A DNA stretch of 64,000 nucleotides from Anaerocolumna sp. AGMB13020 (GCF_033100115.1 NZ_CP136910.1:5596001-5660000); one strand, 5' to 3'; shown: positions 25,779 through 35,554, counted from the stretch's first letter. Notes: a model not told the origin generated them from the letters alone. Numbers and translations are program-made.

Positions 25779-25807
25779 AAGCTCGTTATAAATACGGGCT
25801 TTTTTTG
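25779..25807 (+). terminator. riboswitch expression-platform terminator
   Basis: AAGCTCG (25779-25785) pairs with CGGGCTT (25795-25801), followed by a run of T. Its 5' arm can pair instead with the riboswitch aptamer. About 170 bases of leader without other features follow before the gene. Confidence 0.82.
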
Positions 25808-25975
25808 CGTTTAAAGTATTGCATAGGTGGTTTTTGTGATTTTACAAAGATAAAATATGCCTTGATCTGCAAGGAAATTCCGTTTTTAGATGCTGACTTA
25901 GGGGAAGCAATTTAAGAAATGGTGCTTGCTAAAAAGAAACGGGTTTCATTTCGCTCATAACGGAGGTATAGAAGT

Positions 25976-27487
25976 ATGAAAAATCTGAATAGTGATAATG
26001 TACTCCAAAAAGGGATACCCAAATTAAGCAATACGGTAGGGATATCACTTGGGATAGCATTATTGTCTGGGCTTGTTATGGCATTAATTATTGCTGTAAA
26101 AGATATGGAGGAGCTGTATGCCTCTTTAAAGGCGTCAGGGCTTTTATTTCTTTACTTTCTGTTATTGTTCTCCCTTGTTGTAAGCTTTGCGGGCAGTCTT
26201 ATCTGCTATGGCAGAATCAAGCAATCCACTGCGGAGATTGCACATATAACCAATAGTGTCCATGCAGGCTTTATTAATTTTGTTCTGGAGCCGGGTTATC
26301 AGATTACCTATGCCAATTCCAAGTTCTATCAAATAATCGGCTATCAGAAGACAGAAGTAGTAAAAAAATATAACAATTGTTTTATGAGTTTTGTACAGGA
26401 AGAAGATCAGCAAAAGATTACTGAACTAATAGACAAATTCTTTCATGGTTCCTATATTCAAACGGAAATAAGAATGTTCACAGCAAAAAGAAATATCATA
26501 AATGTTCTTCTAAATGGAAATTTCATATTGGATAAAGACGGGAATAAGACCCTTTCAGCTGTTTTTGTTGACGTAACCGGATTAAAGGAGATGCAGAACA
26601 AACTTCTGATGGAAGAGGAAAGATATCGTATTGCGGCAGAAATATCCAATGATATATTGTTCGAATACAAAGTGGACAAGGACCTTATGGTATTTGCGGA
26701 TAAATATAAAGAGGTTTACGGAAGGAATCCTGTAATCGAGAACTTTACACAGGTTGATATTTATAAGTCAGAGATGGTTCATCCTGAGGATTACCAGGAT
26801 CTAAAAATGTTTGCCCGTCTATTGCCCAGCGGTAAGGAGATGATGGAGGCAGAATTTCGGATCAAGAATGCCGGCAATGAATACATATGGTGCCATATCC
26901 GAGGCAAGACCATTTATGGTGACAAGAAAGAAGCAGTCAGTGTTATTGGTAAGGTGGTAAATATCGATCTGCATAAAAAAGAGCTTCAAAAGCTTGAATA
27001 TAAAGCCAAACGAGATCTGCTTACCGGTGTGTACAATAAAATTACGACAAAAGAAATGATTGAGGATTTTCTGAAAAGAAAAAACAATCAAAACCACATA
27101 CTCATGATGATAGACATTGATGACTTTAAGCATGTAAATGACAATTACGGTCATTTGGCTGGAGACAATATTCTGGTATTTCTGATTGATAAGATCAAGA
27201 GGATATTTGCCGGAGATATTATCGGGCGAATAGGTGGAGATGAATTCCTGGTCTTCATAGGAAATATATCGAATAAGGATAGTGTAATTGTTAAAGCAAA
27301 GAATCTGCTGCAAGCCCTCAGTTCGGTATATGTGGTAGATGGGCAGGAGGTCACGGTTTCCGGAAGCATCGGAATATCTATGTATCCGGAAGATGGCACC
27401 ACTTATACAGAGTTGATCCATTGTGCTGATAAAGCTCTATATACCGTAAAGGATGAGGGCAAGGGCAGTTATAAGTTATTCAGATAA
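25976..27487 (+). CDS. membrane diguanylate cyclase with PAS domains
   Basis: 503 residues. Two N-terminal membrane helices (about 24-43 and 53-77) are followed by two PAS domains (about 90-210, with a NSKFYQIIGYQ segment, and 215-335, a PAS-PAC with WCHIRGKTIYG). A GGDEF domain follows with an intact GRIGGDEF active site and DIDDFKHVNDNYGH, so it should synthesise cyclic-di-GMP. The I-site position reads FAGD, not RxxD, so classical product inhibition is missing; control instead appears to come from the upstream cyclic-di-GMP riboswitch. GGAGGT lies 9 bases before the ATG. It is monocistronic on its strand and faces a flippase gene. Confidence 0.92.
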   Translation: MKNLNSDNVLQKGIPKLSNTVGISLGIALLSGLVMALIIAVKDMEELYASLKASGLLFLYFLLLFSLVVSFAGSLICYGRIKQSTAEIAHITNSVHAGFINFVLEPGYQITYANSKFYQIIGYQKTEVVKKYNNCFMSFVQEEDQQKITELIDKFFHGSYIQTEIRMFTAKRNIINVLLNGNFILDKDGNKTLSAVFVDVTGLKEMQNKLLMEEERYRIAAEISNDILFEYKVDKDLMVFADKYKEVYGRNPVIENFTQVDIYKSEMVHPEDYQDLKMFARLLPSGKEMMEAEFRIKNAGNEYIWCHIRGKTIYGDKKEAVSVIGKVVNIDLHKKELQKLEYKAKRDLLTGVYNKITTKEMIEDFLKRKNNQNHILMMIDIDDFKHVNDNYGHLAGDNILVFLIDKIKRIFAGDIIGRIGGDEFLVFIGNISNKDSVIVKAKNLLQALSSVYVVDGQEVTVSGSIGISMYPEDGTTYTELIHCADKALYTVKDEGKGSYKLFR

Positions 27488-27582
27488 CAGAGGTTATCTT
27501 ATAACGGATGTCATTCAGTTTATGGATGTATCATCTGGCTAACAGATGTCATTTACAAATCCTATCGCTATTTATGTAATGG

Positions 27583-29145
27583 TTATTGAAAATCTTCTGA
27601 TTTGATAACATTCGCAAGATACATAAGAAGCAGGCTGGCGCAGGTCATTAGGATACATAAGAGCAGTACGGACTTAAGACTTTGACTTGCGGTTGGTAAG
27701 CGCAGATAGAACTGATAGGTCAGATAGCTGCACAAAGCAATAATTATACCGGGTTTTGCAATAACATCCGTTGCCTGAAAAGGAGGACGGATGTATTTTA
27801 TTACAAGAAAGGTTCCAATAAGAGTCATGACCAGCTGGCTTATAAGCAGACTGATAAGATATCCATTGATACCCTGAACAGGTACTGCGAATATTATTAT
27901 GATTATCCGAACCACCAGTCCAATGACAGAGCCGGCAAAGGTAAGGCTTACCCGTCCGAGTCCGTTGATGATGCTGGTAAGCGTGGTCGCTATATATAGG
28001 AAGGGACACAGCCAGGCAAGAATTACAAGAAAATTACCCGCTGTTGTGTTGTGATAAACCAAAGTCCCTAACTCTTTGCCGAATGTAATGAATACGGCGG
28101 TACTCATAATGCCGATCAGCAGGCTGTATTTGATGGTGATGGAAGAGGTTCTTTTAATAAGGGAATCATTACCGGAGGACTGAGCTTCTGATATAGTCGG
28201 CAACAGCAATACCGATAAGGAGTTGGTAATGGCTGAGGGAAAAAGAATAAAGGGGACAGACATTCCGTTTAAAATTCCAAAGATACTTAAGGCTTCTTCG
28301 TTGCTTAATCCATATTTTTTCAACATGGAGGGAATCAAGATTGCTTCAATGCTATGGAGAATACTTAAAAGAAGCCGGTTGGCAGTCAGAGGGACGCTCA
28401 TTTTAACAAGACTGGTGGTAAGTCCATCTCCTTTTGTCTTCATGTAATCATTTCCGCCTTTGGCCATCTCTTCAAAAGAGGAGGATAGATGCCTTAAATT
28501 TCTTGAAGTCTTGCCAAGGAACATAGAGCCTACATTATAGAGCTGTGAAGCAATTTCACCGAATACGATTCCAAGAACCGCAAGGTCACAGGTTACCTTA
28601 AGATCACCACCTCCGGCTGATGCAGCGATGAAGTATACAGCACATACTCTGACAAGCTGCTCTAGCAGTTGTGTGACGGCCGGTATTGCTGCTTTTTTCA
28701 GTCCGTAATAATACCCATTGATACAAGAGGTTATAGCGCAGAAAGGAAAGCTGATAGCCAGGATTCGAAGTGAAGAGGCAGTGCTTTCTTCTCTTAGAAT
28801 ATGTATTGCCAGAAAAGATGCATAGCGATATGTCAAAAAGGAAAGGATAAGTGCCAGACCAACGGATAACAATCCGCCTCTTCGCAGTATTTTCATAATT
28901 CCTGGGTATCTTTGCTTACCAAGTTCATTGGCAACCAGAGTAGATATGGCAGTCTGAATTCCGGAAGCAAATATTGTGAAGCATATACCATAAATAGGGA
29001 AAACCAGCTGGTATACTCCAAGTGCTTCGGCACCCATGGCGTTGGACAGAAAAATACGGTAGAAAAACCCCACAATTCGGGTTAGAAAGCTGGCAAAAGT
29101 AAGAACAAGGGTACCTTTAATCAGACTACTTTTGTTTTTTGTCAT
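27583..29145 (-). CDS. SpoVB/MviN-type polysaccharide or lipid flippase
   Basis: 520 residues with about 14 predicted membrane helices and the MOP-superfamily start LTFASFLTRIVGFFYRIFLS. The match is to the SpoVB/YtgP branch, which includes stage V sporulation protein B and relatives that flip lipid-linked wall precursors or polysaccharide units. No other envelope gene is adjacent, so the substrate is inference. It is transcribed away from the RrF2 regulator gene, with about 180 bases between the two starts. If the organism sporulates, a cortex role is possible, but YtgP-like or exopolysaccharide roles are equally open. Confidence 0.88.
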   Translation of the reverse strand: MTKNKSSLIKGTLVLTFASFLTRIVGFFYRIFLSNAMGAEALGVYQLVFPIYGICFTIFASGIQTAISTLVANELGKQRYPGIMKILRRGGLLSVGLALILSFLTYRYASFLAIHILREESTASSLRILAISFPFCAITSCINGYYYGLKKAAIPAVTQLLEQLVRVCAVYFIAASAGGGDLKVTCDLAVLGIVFGEIASQLYNVGSMFLGKTSRNLRHLSSSFEEMAKGGNDYMKTKGDGLTTSLVKMSVPLTANRLLLSILHSIEAILIPSMLKKYGLSNEEALSIFGILNGMSVPFILFPSAITNSLSVLLLPTISEAQSSGNDSLIKRTSSITIKYSLLIGIMSTAVFITFGKELGTLVYHNTTAGNFLVILAWLCPFLYIATTLTSIINGLGRVSLTFAGSVIGLVVRIIIIIFAVPVQGINGYLISLLISQLVMTLIGTFLVIKYIRPPFQATDVIAKPGIIIALCSYLTYQFYLRLPTASQSLKSVLLLCILMTCASLLLMYLANVIKSEDFQ

Positions 29146-29222
29146 AAATGAATAACCTTTAACTTGTTTAATTCATATTAATATATTCAGTAATACAGGC
29201 AGAAAGAATAGAAAATAGAATA

Positions 29223-29290
29223 TTGACTTTTGCTATCTCCAATGCTATGATATTTTTAATGTACACTATTTTACTCGGAAATAAAATAGT
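29223..29290 (+). promoter_or_regulatory. promoter and palindromic operator of the isc operon
   Basis: TTGACT (29223-29228), a 17-base spacer and TATGAT (29246-29251). Just downstream, over the expected start of transcription, lies the inverted repeat ACTATTTTA (29265-29273) / TAAAATAGT (29282-29290). Its position suits repression by the RrF2 protein encoded next. Confidence 0.7.
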
Positions 29291-29322
29291 AGGGATTTGG
29301 CTGTTAATAGAGAGGTGGTTCA

Positions 29323-29802
29323 ATGAAATTATCTACGAAAGGAAGATATGGGCTGAGAGCGGTGGTGGACCTGGCTCTGAATGGAGAAAAAGAAGCAGTT
29401 GCTTTAAGCTCCGTTGCGGAAAGACAGGGTATCTCCATCAGTTATCTGGAGCAGTTGATTGCCAAGCTGAAAAAGGCGGGTATCGTCAACAGTATCCGTG
29501 GTGCCCAGGGTGGCTATATTCTTGCTAAAAAACCGGAGGAAATCTCGGTAGGAGATATTCTGAGAGCTTTGGAAGGCGACTTAAATCCTGTGGATTGTGC
29601 AGAGCTGGAAGGCAGTAATAACTCCTGTGTCGGAGCAAATTTATGTGTAACAAAATACGTCTGGATGCGTATTAGTGATAGTATAAACAATACGGTGGAT
29701 ACTATGCTCCTCTCTGAATTAATCAATGAGGGCAGGCGTATAGCGGATGACACAGCTATAGAAGGCAAGGAACCACGTATAAAGCCTACATGCGGGCAAT
29801 AA
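29323..29802 (+). CDS. RrF2-family regulator (IscR-like)
   Basis: 159 residues. The N-terminus is the Rrf2 winged helix (MKLSTKGRYGLRAVVDLAL). Cysteines 92, 102 and 108 sit where IscR binds its [2Fe-2S] cluster, though the spacing is wider than in E. coli IscR. In this family the cluster state sets DNA binding so that cells adjust iron-sulfur assembly to need. GAGAGGTGG precedes the ATG. It begins the operon iscR-iscS-iscU-mnmA and probably represses its own promoter through the palindrome at 29265-29290. An IscR- or CymR-like role are both possible; the neighbours favour iron-sulfur control. Confidence 0.9.
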   Translation: MKLSTKGRYGLRAVVDLALNGEKEAVALSSVAERQGISISYLEQLIAKLKKAGIVNSIRGAQGGYILAKKPEEISVGDILRALEGDLNPVDCAELEGSNNSCVGANLCVTKYVWMRISDSINNTVDTMLLSELINEGRRIADDTAIEGKEPRIKPTCGQ

Positions 29803-29826
29803 TGATGTCAATAGGAGAAAAATCAG

Positions 29827-31011
29827 ATGGAAAAAAAGATTTATTTGGATAATGCAGCGACAACGAAAACTCGTCCTGCTGTAGTAGAGGCTATGTTGCC
29901 CTATTTTACGGAGTATTTCGGTAATCCTTCCAGTGTTTATGAATTTGCTACACAGAACAAAAAAGCTGTGGATGAAGCAAGGACTATCATATCAAATGCT
30001 CTTAATGCGGAAAGCAATGAAATATACTTTACTGCCGGTGGAACGGAAGCCGACAACTGGGCTATTAAAGCGACTGCAGAAGCTTATGGTGATAAGGGAA
30101 ATCATATCATAACTTCTAAAATAGAACATCATGCAATCCTTCACACCTGTGAAGCCCTTGAAAAGAAGGGATTTGAAGTGACTTATCTGGATGTTGATGA
30201 AGATGGTGTCATTAAGCTGGAGGAACTCAAAAAAGCAATCAGACCAACAACCATATTGATATCAATTATGGCTGCTAATAATGAAATTGGAACAATACAG
30301 CCCATAAAGGAAATCGGTGAAATTGCAAAAGCAAACAATGTCCTTTTCCATACAGATGCAGTGCAGGCTTTCGGACAATTGAAGCTGGATGTGAAAGACT
30401 TAAATATCGATATGCTCAGCGCCAGCGGACATAAATTGAACGGACCGAAGGGAATTGGCTTCTTATATATAAAGAAAGGTCTGAAACTAAGATCTTTTGT
30501 TCACGGTGGTGCTCAGGAAAGGCAAAGACGTGCAGGAACTGAAAATGTACCTGGTATCGTAGGTTTTGGTAAAGCAGTGGAAATTGCCATGAATACATTA
30601 GAAGAGCGTCAGAAGAAAGAAATTGAATTAAGGGATTATCTGATTGGAAGAGTATTAAAGGAGGTGCCTTATGTAAGACTTAACGGACATAAGACAAACA
30701 GACTTCCCAACAATGCAAATTTTGCCTTCCAGTTTATCGAGGGAGAATCTCTCCTGATCATGCTTGATATGCAGAATATTTGTGCTTCCAGCGGTTCTGC
30801 CTGTACCTCTGGTTCACTGGATCCTTCCCATGTTCTATTGGCTATCGGGCTGCCTCATGAAATTGCCCATGGTTCCTTACGTCTCACGCTTTGTGAAGAG
30901 AATACAACAGAAGAGATGGATTATGTAGTTGACACAATTAAGGAAATTGTAGCTAAGCTGCGTTCGATGTCACCGTTGTATGAGGATTTTCTTAAAAGTA
31001 TGGCAAGATAA
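29827..31011 (+). CDS. iscS: cysteine desulfurase (IscS/NifS family)
   Basis: 394 residues, a PLP enzyme that takes sulfur from cysteine to leave alanine and a protein persulfide. Lys203 in SASGHKLNGPKG is the PLP lysine. Cys326 in SSGSACTSGS is the sulfur-carrying residue, in the longer-loop arrangement of IscS-type (group I) enzymes. HH (101-102) stacks on the cofactor. AGGAG lies 9 bases before the ATG, and the gene starts 24 bases after the RrF2 regulator. IscU and MnmA downstream are its two obvious sulfur acceptors, for cluster assembly and tRNA thiolation. Confidence 0.95.
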   Translation: MEKKIYLDNAATTKTRPAVVEAMLPYFTEYFGNPSSVYEFATQNKKAVDEARTIISNALNAESNEIYFTAGGTEADNWAIKATAEAYGDKGNHIITSKIEHHAILHTCEALEKKGFEVTYLDVDEDGVIKLEELKKAIRPTTILISIMAANNEIGTIQPIKEIGEIAKANNVLFHTDAVQAFGQLKLDVKDLNIDMLSASGHKLNGPKGIGFLYIKKGLKLRSFVHGGAQERQRRAGTENVPGIVGFGKAVEIAMNTLEERQKKEIELRDYLIGRVLKEVPYVRLNGHKTNRLPNNANFAFQFIEGESLLIMLDMQNICASSGSACTSGSLDPSHVLLAIGLPHEIAHGSLRLTLCEENTTEEMDYVVDTIKEIVAKLRSMSPLYEDFLKSMAR

Positions 31012-31126
31012 GTAATCAATAAGGAATGCTGATAAATAAGTATAACAATAGAAAATGATGATAAAAGAATTCCTGGATGACATATAATAACAACAATAGA
31101 GAAACAGGAAATAACGGAGGATTAAA

Positions 31127-31564
31127 ATGTATAGTGAAAAAGTTATGGATCATTTCACCAATCCCAGAAATGTCGGAGAAATTGACAATGCAAGCGGAGT
31201 AGGTACCGTAGGAAATGCAAAGTGCGGAGATATTATGCGCATCTATCTGGATATTGACGAAAATAAAATTATTCAGGATGTTAAGTTCAAGACATTTGGA
31301 TGCGGTGCTGCGGTTGCTACCAGCAGCATGGCAACAGAGCTGGTTAAAGGAAAAGATATTCAGGAAGCACTAAAGATAACAAATAAAGCGGTTATGGATG
31401 CGCTTGACGGGCTTCCGCCGGTTAAGGTTCACTGTTCACTGTTAGCAGAAGAGGCTATTCATGCAGCTCTTTGGGACTATGCAGAGAAGAACGGCATTGT
31501 GATAGAAGGTCTGGAAAAACCGAAATCCGATATCAGTGAAGAGGAACACACGGAAGAGTACTAG
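31127..31564 (+). CDS. iscU: iron-sulfur cluster scaffold protein (IscU/NifU N-terminal type)
   Basis: 145 residues. The three cluster ligands are Cys33, Cys59 and Cys103, with Asp35 nearby (AKCGDIM, FGCGAA, VHCSLLA). It accepts persulfide sulfur from IscS and iron to build [2Fe-2S] clusters. The tail after about 125 is short, acidic and ends EEEHTEEY, so the C-terminal domain of full NifU is absent. ACGGAGG precedes the ATG. The gap after iscS is 115 bases. The mnmA gene follows with its AGGAGG right at the iscU stop. Confidence 0.94.
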   Translation: MYSEKVMDHFTNPRNVGEIDNASGVGTVGNAKCGDIMRIYLDIDENKIIQDVKFKTFGCGAAVATSSMATELVKGKDIQEALKITNKAVMDALDGLPPVKVHCSLLAEEAIHAALWDYAEKNGIVIEGLEKPKSDISEEEHTEEY

Positions 31565-31574
31565 GAGGTTTATT

Positions 31575-32657
31575 TTGGACAAGAAAAAAGTAGTAGTCGG
31601 GATGTCCGGAGGAGTAGATTCCTCTGTAGCTGCTTATCTGCTTAAAGAAGCCGGCTATGATGTAATCGGTGTTACCATGCAGATATGGCAGGATGAAGAT
31701 ATCTCAGCTCAGGAAGAAAGCGGTGGCTGTTGTGGCTTAAGTGCCGTTGATGACGCAAGAAGAGTAGCCTTTGCTTTGGATATTCCCTACTATGTCATGA
31801 ATTTTAAAAATGAGTTTAAATGCGCTGTCATGGATTATTTTGTAAAGGAGTACAAGGAAGGAAATACACCCAATCCTTGTATCGCCTGTAATCGCTATGT
31901 GAAGTGGGAGTCACTTTTAAAAAGATCCCTTGATATCGGTGCAGACTATATCGCAACGGGGCATTATGCCAAAGTAGTTCAGTTAGAAAACGGCAGATAT
32001 ACCTTGTGTAAATCCGTTACTGCGGAAAAAGACCAGACTTACGCTTTATATAATCTGACGCAGCATCAATTATCCCACACCCTGATGCCGGTGGGGAATT
32101 TCCATAAAGACGAGATTCGGGAGATGGCTAAGAAGATTAATTTACGGATAGCTTCAAAGCCTGACAGTCAGGAAATCTGCTTTATACCAGATAAGGACTA
32201 TGCTAAATTTATCGAGGAATACACAGGAGAAGATTCAAAGCCCGGTAATTTTGTTACGACTGACGGTAAGGTTATCGGAGAACATAAAGGTATCATCCAT
32301 TATACCATTGGACAGAGAAAAGGCTTAAACCTTGCCCTTGGCTACCCGGTATTTGTTGTGGATATACGTCCACAAAGCAACGAGGTGGTTATTGGAACAG
32401 GGGAGGAAGTATTTTCTGAAAAGCTCTACGCAAACAATCTGAACTTTATGTCCATAGAGGATCTGACTGATGAGATGGAAGTAGATGTAAAGATACGATA
32501 CAATCATAAAGGTACCAGAGCAACCATACGAAAAACCGGTGAAGATCAGGTGGAATGTGTATTTGCTGAACCGCAAAGAGCAATAACACCCGGACAAGCT
32601 GTGGTGTTTTATGAGGGAGACTATGTTCTTGGCGGTGGAACCATTATCAGAGCATAA
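31575..32657 (+). CDS. mnmA: tRNA-specific 2-thiouridylase MnmA
   Basis: 360 residues from the TTG at 31575, which has AGGAGG 7 bases ahead; a longer in-frame start at 31536 lies inside iscU and is less likely. The PP-loop SGGVDSS (11-17) binds ATP, and Cys102 (NPCIAC) and Cys202 (QEICFI) are the catalytic pair that carries sulfur to U34 of tRNAs for Glu, Gln and Lys. In this operon IscS is the likely sulfur donor, a common Firmicute arrangement. A clear terminator follows the stop. Confidence 0.95.
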   Translation: MDKKKVVVGMSGGVDSSVAAYLLKEAGYDVIGVTMQIWQDEDISAQEESGGCCGLSAVDDARRVAFALDIPYYVMNFKNEFKCAVMDYFVKEYKEGNTPNPCIACNRYVKWESLLKRSLDIGADYIATGHYAKVVQLENGRYTLCKSVTAEKDQTYALYNLTQHQLSHTLMPVGNFHKDEIREMAKKINLRIASKPDSQEICFIPDKDYAKFIEEYTGEDSKPGNFVTTDGKVIGEHKGIIHYTIGQRKGLNLALGYPVFVVDIRPQSNEVVIGTGEEVFSEKLYANNLNFMSIEDLTDEMEVDVKIRYNHKGTRATIRKTGEDQVECVFAEPQRAITPGQAVVFYEGDYVLGGGTIIRA

Positions 32658-32662
32658 AATAC

Positions 32663-32697
32663 GGGTATGATACTGTTTGTATCATACCCTGTTTTAT
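32663..32697 (+). terminator. terminator of the isc-mnmA operon
   Basis: Perfect 11-bp stem GGGTATGATAC (32663-32673) / GTATCATACCC (32679-32689), followed by TGTTTTATTG. Confidence 0.85.
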
Positions 32698-32741
32698 TGT
32701 GTCCTTAATTTAATTGTAAGATAATGGTGATTTACCATAGT

Positions 32742-33554
32742 TTATTTTCCAAGTGGCAGCAGTATTGGCTTTTGTTCTTCAAATACAGAATAATAACGGA
32801 AGCCTAACTCCAACAGAAGTTCCTCCGCTTTGTTAAAGTCATATGCAAGATGCTCAGGTTTATGAGCATCGGAACCTATGGTAATTAATTCTCCCCCAAG
32901 TTCCTTATATCTCTTTATGATATCAGTATGTGGATGAGGGACAGTTAACTGGTATTTGAAACCGGAGGTATTTATCTCGATACCTTTACCGCTTTCGATT
33001 ATAGTCCTTAGCATTGTATCTATCGTATCGGAATATTTCTTATAGGTGAAACCTTCGTTGGTACCGGGAGCATAGCGTATCATATAATCCAGATGACCGT
33101 TAATGAGAAAACCTTTATAATTTTTTAGATTTTCAGTTATCTCCTCGAAATACAATCTGATTCCTTCTTCTTTTTTGTGAGTCTCCCAATAAACAGGAAG
33201 GTAAGGATCAACTTTTTGGACCAGATGGGTAGAACCAATAATAAAATCAAAAGGGTGGCTGTCTATTAGTTTTTGATAATCTTCACCCACATGGGGTTGC
33301 AGCCCAAGTTCAATTCCTTTTAGAATCTTTATTTTCCCCTGGTATTGTTCCTGTAATTCACAGAGCTTTCGAAAGTAGCTGACAGGTTCAAAGACAAAGG
33401 TATAGGTTGAGGTCATGGGGAAATCATAGTCCATATGGTCTGTGAAACATATTCTCTCCAGGCCAAGTTCAATTGCTCTATCAATCATGGATTCCATAGG
33501 TGCTTCGGAATCACTGGAAAAATCCGAATGAACGTGGTAGTCTGCTCTAATCAT
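32742..33554 (-). CDS. PHP-domain histidinol-phosphatase family protein
   Basis: 270 residues with the metal-binding motifs of the PHP fold: HVHSDFSSDSE at the N-terminus, CFTDHMD, the GIELG glutamate, GSTHL, GHLDY and GSDAH near the C-terminus. This matches the HisJ/HisK histidinol-phosphatase group, which removes phosphate from L-histidinol phosphate. No other histidine biosynthesis genes are near, and some members act on other phosphates. GGAGG lies 6 bases before the ATG. The rqcH gene is 33 bases upstream on the same strand, so they are probably co-transcribed. Confidence 0.88.
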   Translation of the reverse strand: MIRADYHVHSDFSSDSEAPMESMIDRAIELGLERICFTDHMDYDFPMTSTYTFVFEPVSYFRKLCELQEQYQGKIKILKGIELGLQPHVGEDYQKLIDSHPFDFIIGSTHLVQKVDPYLPVYWETHKKEEGIRLYFEEITENLKNYKGFLINGHLDYMIRYAPGTNEGFTYKKYSDTIDTMLRTIIESGKGIEINTSGFKYQLTVPHPHTDIIKRYKELGGELITIGSDAHKPEHLAYDFNKAEELLLELGFRYYSVFEEQKPILLPLGK

Positions 33555-33587
33555 AAGATGCCTCCTTAATTGCGATAGGTTGTTCCT

Positions 33588-35357
33588 TTAATCCAATTCT
33601 TTTAATCCGTCGATACCAGGAGTTACTACCATGGAATAATTCGTATAATAAACGACGAATCCCGGTTTGGCGCCTCCCGGTTTCTTGACATTTTTCTTCT
33701 CGGTGTAATCTATTTCCACTTTGTCATTGTCCCTGCCTTTGGAATAATAGGCGGCAAGTCTTGCAGCCTCTTCATAAGTACGGTCAGGAAGCTCAGCACC
33801 GCCGGTCTTTACAACCACATGGGAGCCGGGGATTTTCTTGGAATGGAACCACCAGTCGCCGCCAGTTGCAAACTTGAAAGTGAGTTCATCATTCTGGTAA
33901 TTATTTTTTCCTACATACATATGAAATCCGTCAGAAGAAACATAATGAAAAGGTTTGCTGTTAACTTTTTTAGCGGCTTTCACTCTGCCTCCGTTTTTAC
34001 TGCCGGGAGCTTTCACAAATTTACGCTTCATATACCCGAATTCTACGAGCTCTTCTTTCAGAGCGGCCAGATCATCTTCTGCAAGTGCTATATCAAGAGA
34101 AGTTTTTATAGAGTCCAAATGTTCTAAGTCAGATTTGGTTTCCTCCAGCAACGTTGTAAGAGCATCATAGGTTCTTTTCAGCTTGTTATATTTTTCAAAA
34201 TATTTTTTTGCATTTTCTGTGGTTGTTAGCGTATCGTCCAGAGGAATAGTAATCTCTTCATTGGTATAGTAATTCAATGCCTGAAAGGATTTGGAGCCTG
34301 GTTCTACCTGATAACCATAGGTATTGATCAGCTCGCCGTAAATGCGGTATTTATCTCTTTTATCCGTATCCTTTAGCTGTTTTAACTGTAAATCATATTT
34401 TTTAGCGGTACGCTCCATGGCATTTGATATGATTTTTCGAAGATCCGTAGATTTCTGCCGGATGCGGGATACGGTATTCTTAGAGGAATAAAAATGCTCT
34501 AATACCTTTGAGATAGAAGTCTCCTCCAGGGTTTCAAGGTCTTTATAACAGCTAAGTAAAAAGCAGGAGAATTCTACTGGCTCTTTGTCTTTGTATACAA
34601 TGTTTGGAGCAAAGTTTTCTTCCTTCAGGTCCTCTATCAGACGTTCAAAATTCTTATAAAGATGCAAGCCGGCTTCCTCTGATAAGGTGTTTGCCGGCGG
34701 TGCAGAATCTAATGAAGCACGATGAATCAGTTCAGCGGCCATTAAGGGGCTGAAACCTGTAAGTTCTGTATAGATAGCTTTCTCCAGGGGCAGGGGTTTG
34801 GATAAAACATTTGCTTTCCAGTCTTCATAATTAATTTCCTTTGGCTCAAGCTTATCACCAGTCCTGGGTACCACATAGGGTCTTCCGGGAAGAACCTCTC
34901 TTACAGAACTAACCATATGAGAAATACGTTTAATACTGTCTACTATGATATCTTCCGCATCGCAAAAGATGATATTGCTGTGCTTGCCCATAATCTCAAT
35001 AATAAGGTGTTTAACACATAAATCACCCAGTTCGTTTAAATGCTCGATCTTAATACGAATGATACGTTCCAGTCCCGGCTGTGTAATATCCAGTATCCTA
35101 GCACTATTTAAGTGTTTTCTTAAAAGCATGCAAAAGCCAGGTGCTACCATGGGATTTTGCTTTGACTCCTCTGTCAGATATACCAAAGGGAGGCTTGCAT
35201 TGGCAGATAGATACAGTTTGTAATTATCTTTTTGTTTTTTTATAGTTAATACCAGTTCGTCTTTTTCCGGTTGAGATATCTTGCTGATTCTGCCGTCAAT
35301 CAGCTTCTCTTTTAATTCGGAAACAACGCTGGCAATGACGAATCCGTCCAGAGCCAT
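33588..35357 (-). CDS. rqcH: RqcH/NFACT family ribosome quality control protein
   Basis: 589 residues: NFACT-N domain (MALDGFVIASVVSELKEKL and on), helix-hairpin middle, a long coiled coil (about 290-440), and a C-terminal NFACT-R/DUF814 domain with the signature GGDWWFHSKKIPGSHVV. RqcH binds stalled 50S subunits carrying peptidyl-tRNA and brings tRNA-Ala to add C-terminal alanine tails that mark the nascent chain for proteolysis. Older annotation calls these fibronectin-binding proteins. AAGGAG precedes the start. It shares its strand with the PHP phosphatase downstream. 35358-35525 upstream holds no gene. Confidence 0.93.
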   Translation of the reverse strand: MALDGFVIASVVSELKEKLIDGRISKISQPEKDELVLTIKKQKDNYKLYLSANASLPLVYLTEESKQNPMVAPGFCMLLRKHLNSARILDITQPGLERIIRIKIEHLNELGDLCVKHLIIEIMGKHSNIIFCDAEDIIVDSIKRISHMVSSVREVLPGRPYVVPRTGDKLEPKEINYEDWKANVLSKPLPLEKAIYTELTGFSPLMAAELIHRASLDSAPPANTLSEEAGLHLYKNFERLIEDLKEENFAPNIVYKDKEPVEFSCFLLSCYKDLETLEETSISKVLEHFYSSKNTVSRIRQKSTDLRKIISNAMERTAKKYDLQLKQLKDTDKRDKYRIYGELINTYGYQVEPGSKSFQALNYYTNEEITIPLDDTLTTTENAKKYFEKYNKLKRTYDALTTLLEETKSDLEHLDSIKTSLDIALAEDDLAALKEELVEFGYMKRKFVKAPGSKNGGRVKAAKKVNSKPFHYVSSDGFHMYVGKNNYQNDELTFKFATGGDWWFHSKKIPGSHVVVKTGGAELPDRTYEEAARLAAYYSKGRDNDKVEIDYTEKKNVKKPGGAKPGFVVYYTNYSMVVTPGIDGLKELD

Positions 35358-35525
35358 TCTTTTTCTCCTTCAAATGTAACCTTATTTAGATAAATGCTGC
35401 TCTTAAATTCAGGGTTTCTTAAACGCTGATTTAATTTAATTAGCAGTTTGATACATAGAGTATACCATTTGATGGAACGTCATGCAACAGGATGAGGCCT
35501 GTTTTACGCTATTTTTCCCTTTGGG

Positions 35526-35554
35526 TTGACGTAAGAAAGGAAAAACCTTACAAT
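35526..35554 (+). promoter_or_regulatory. promoter of the sigma/anti-sigma operon
   Basis: TTGACG (35526-35531), a 17-base spacer and TACAAT (35549-35554), about 75 bases before the sigma gene. It looks like a housekeeping sigma-A promoter rather than an autoregulated ECF promoter. Confidence 0.6.

Noticed and set aside
26819..27421. Open frame of 200 codons on the minus strand
   Set aside because: Antisense to the PAS-GGDEF gene, whose domains are intact; no ribosome binding site and no known motif.
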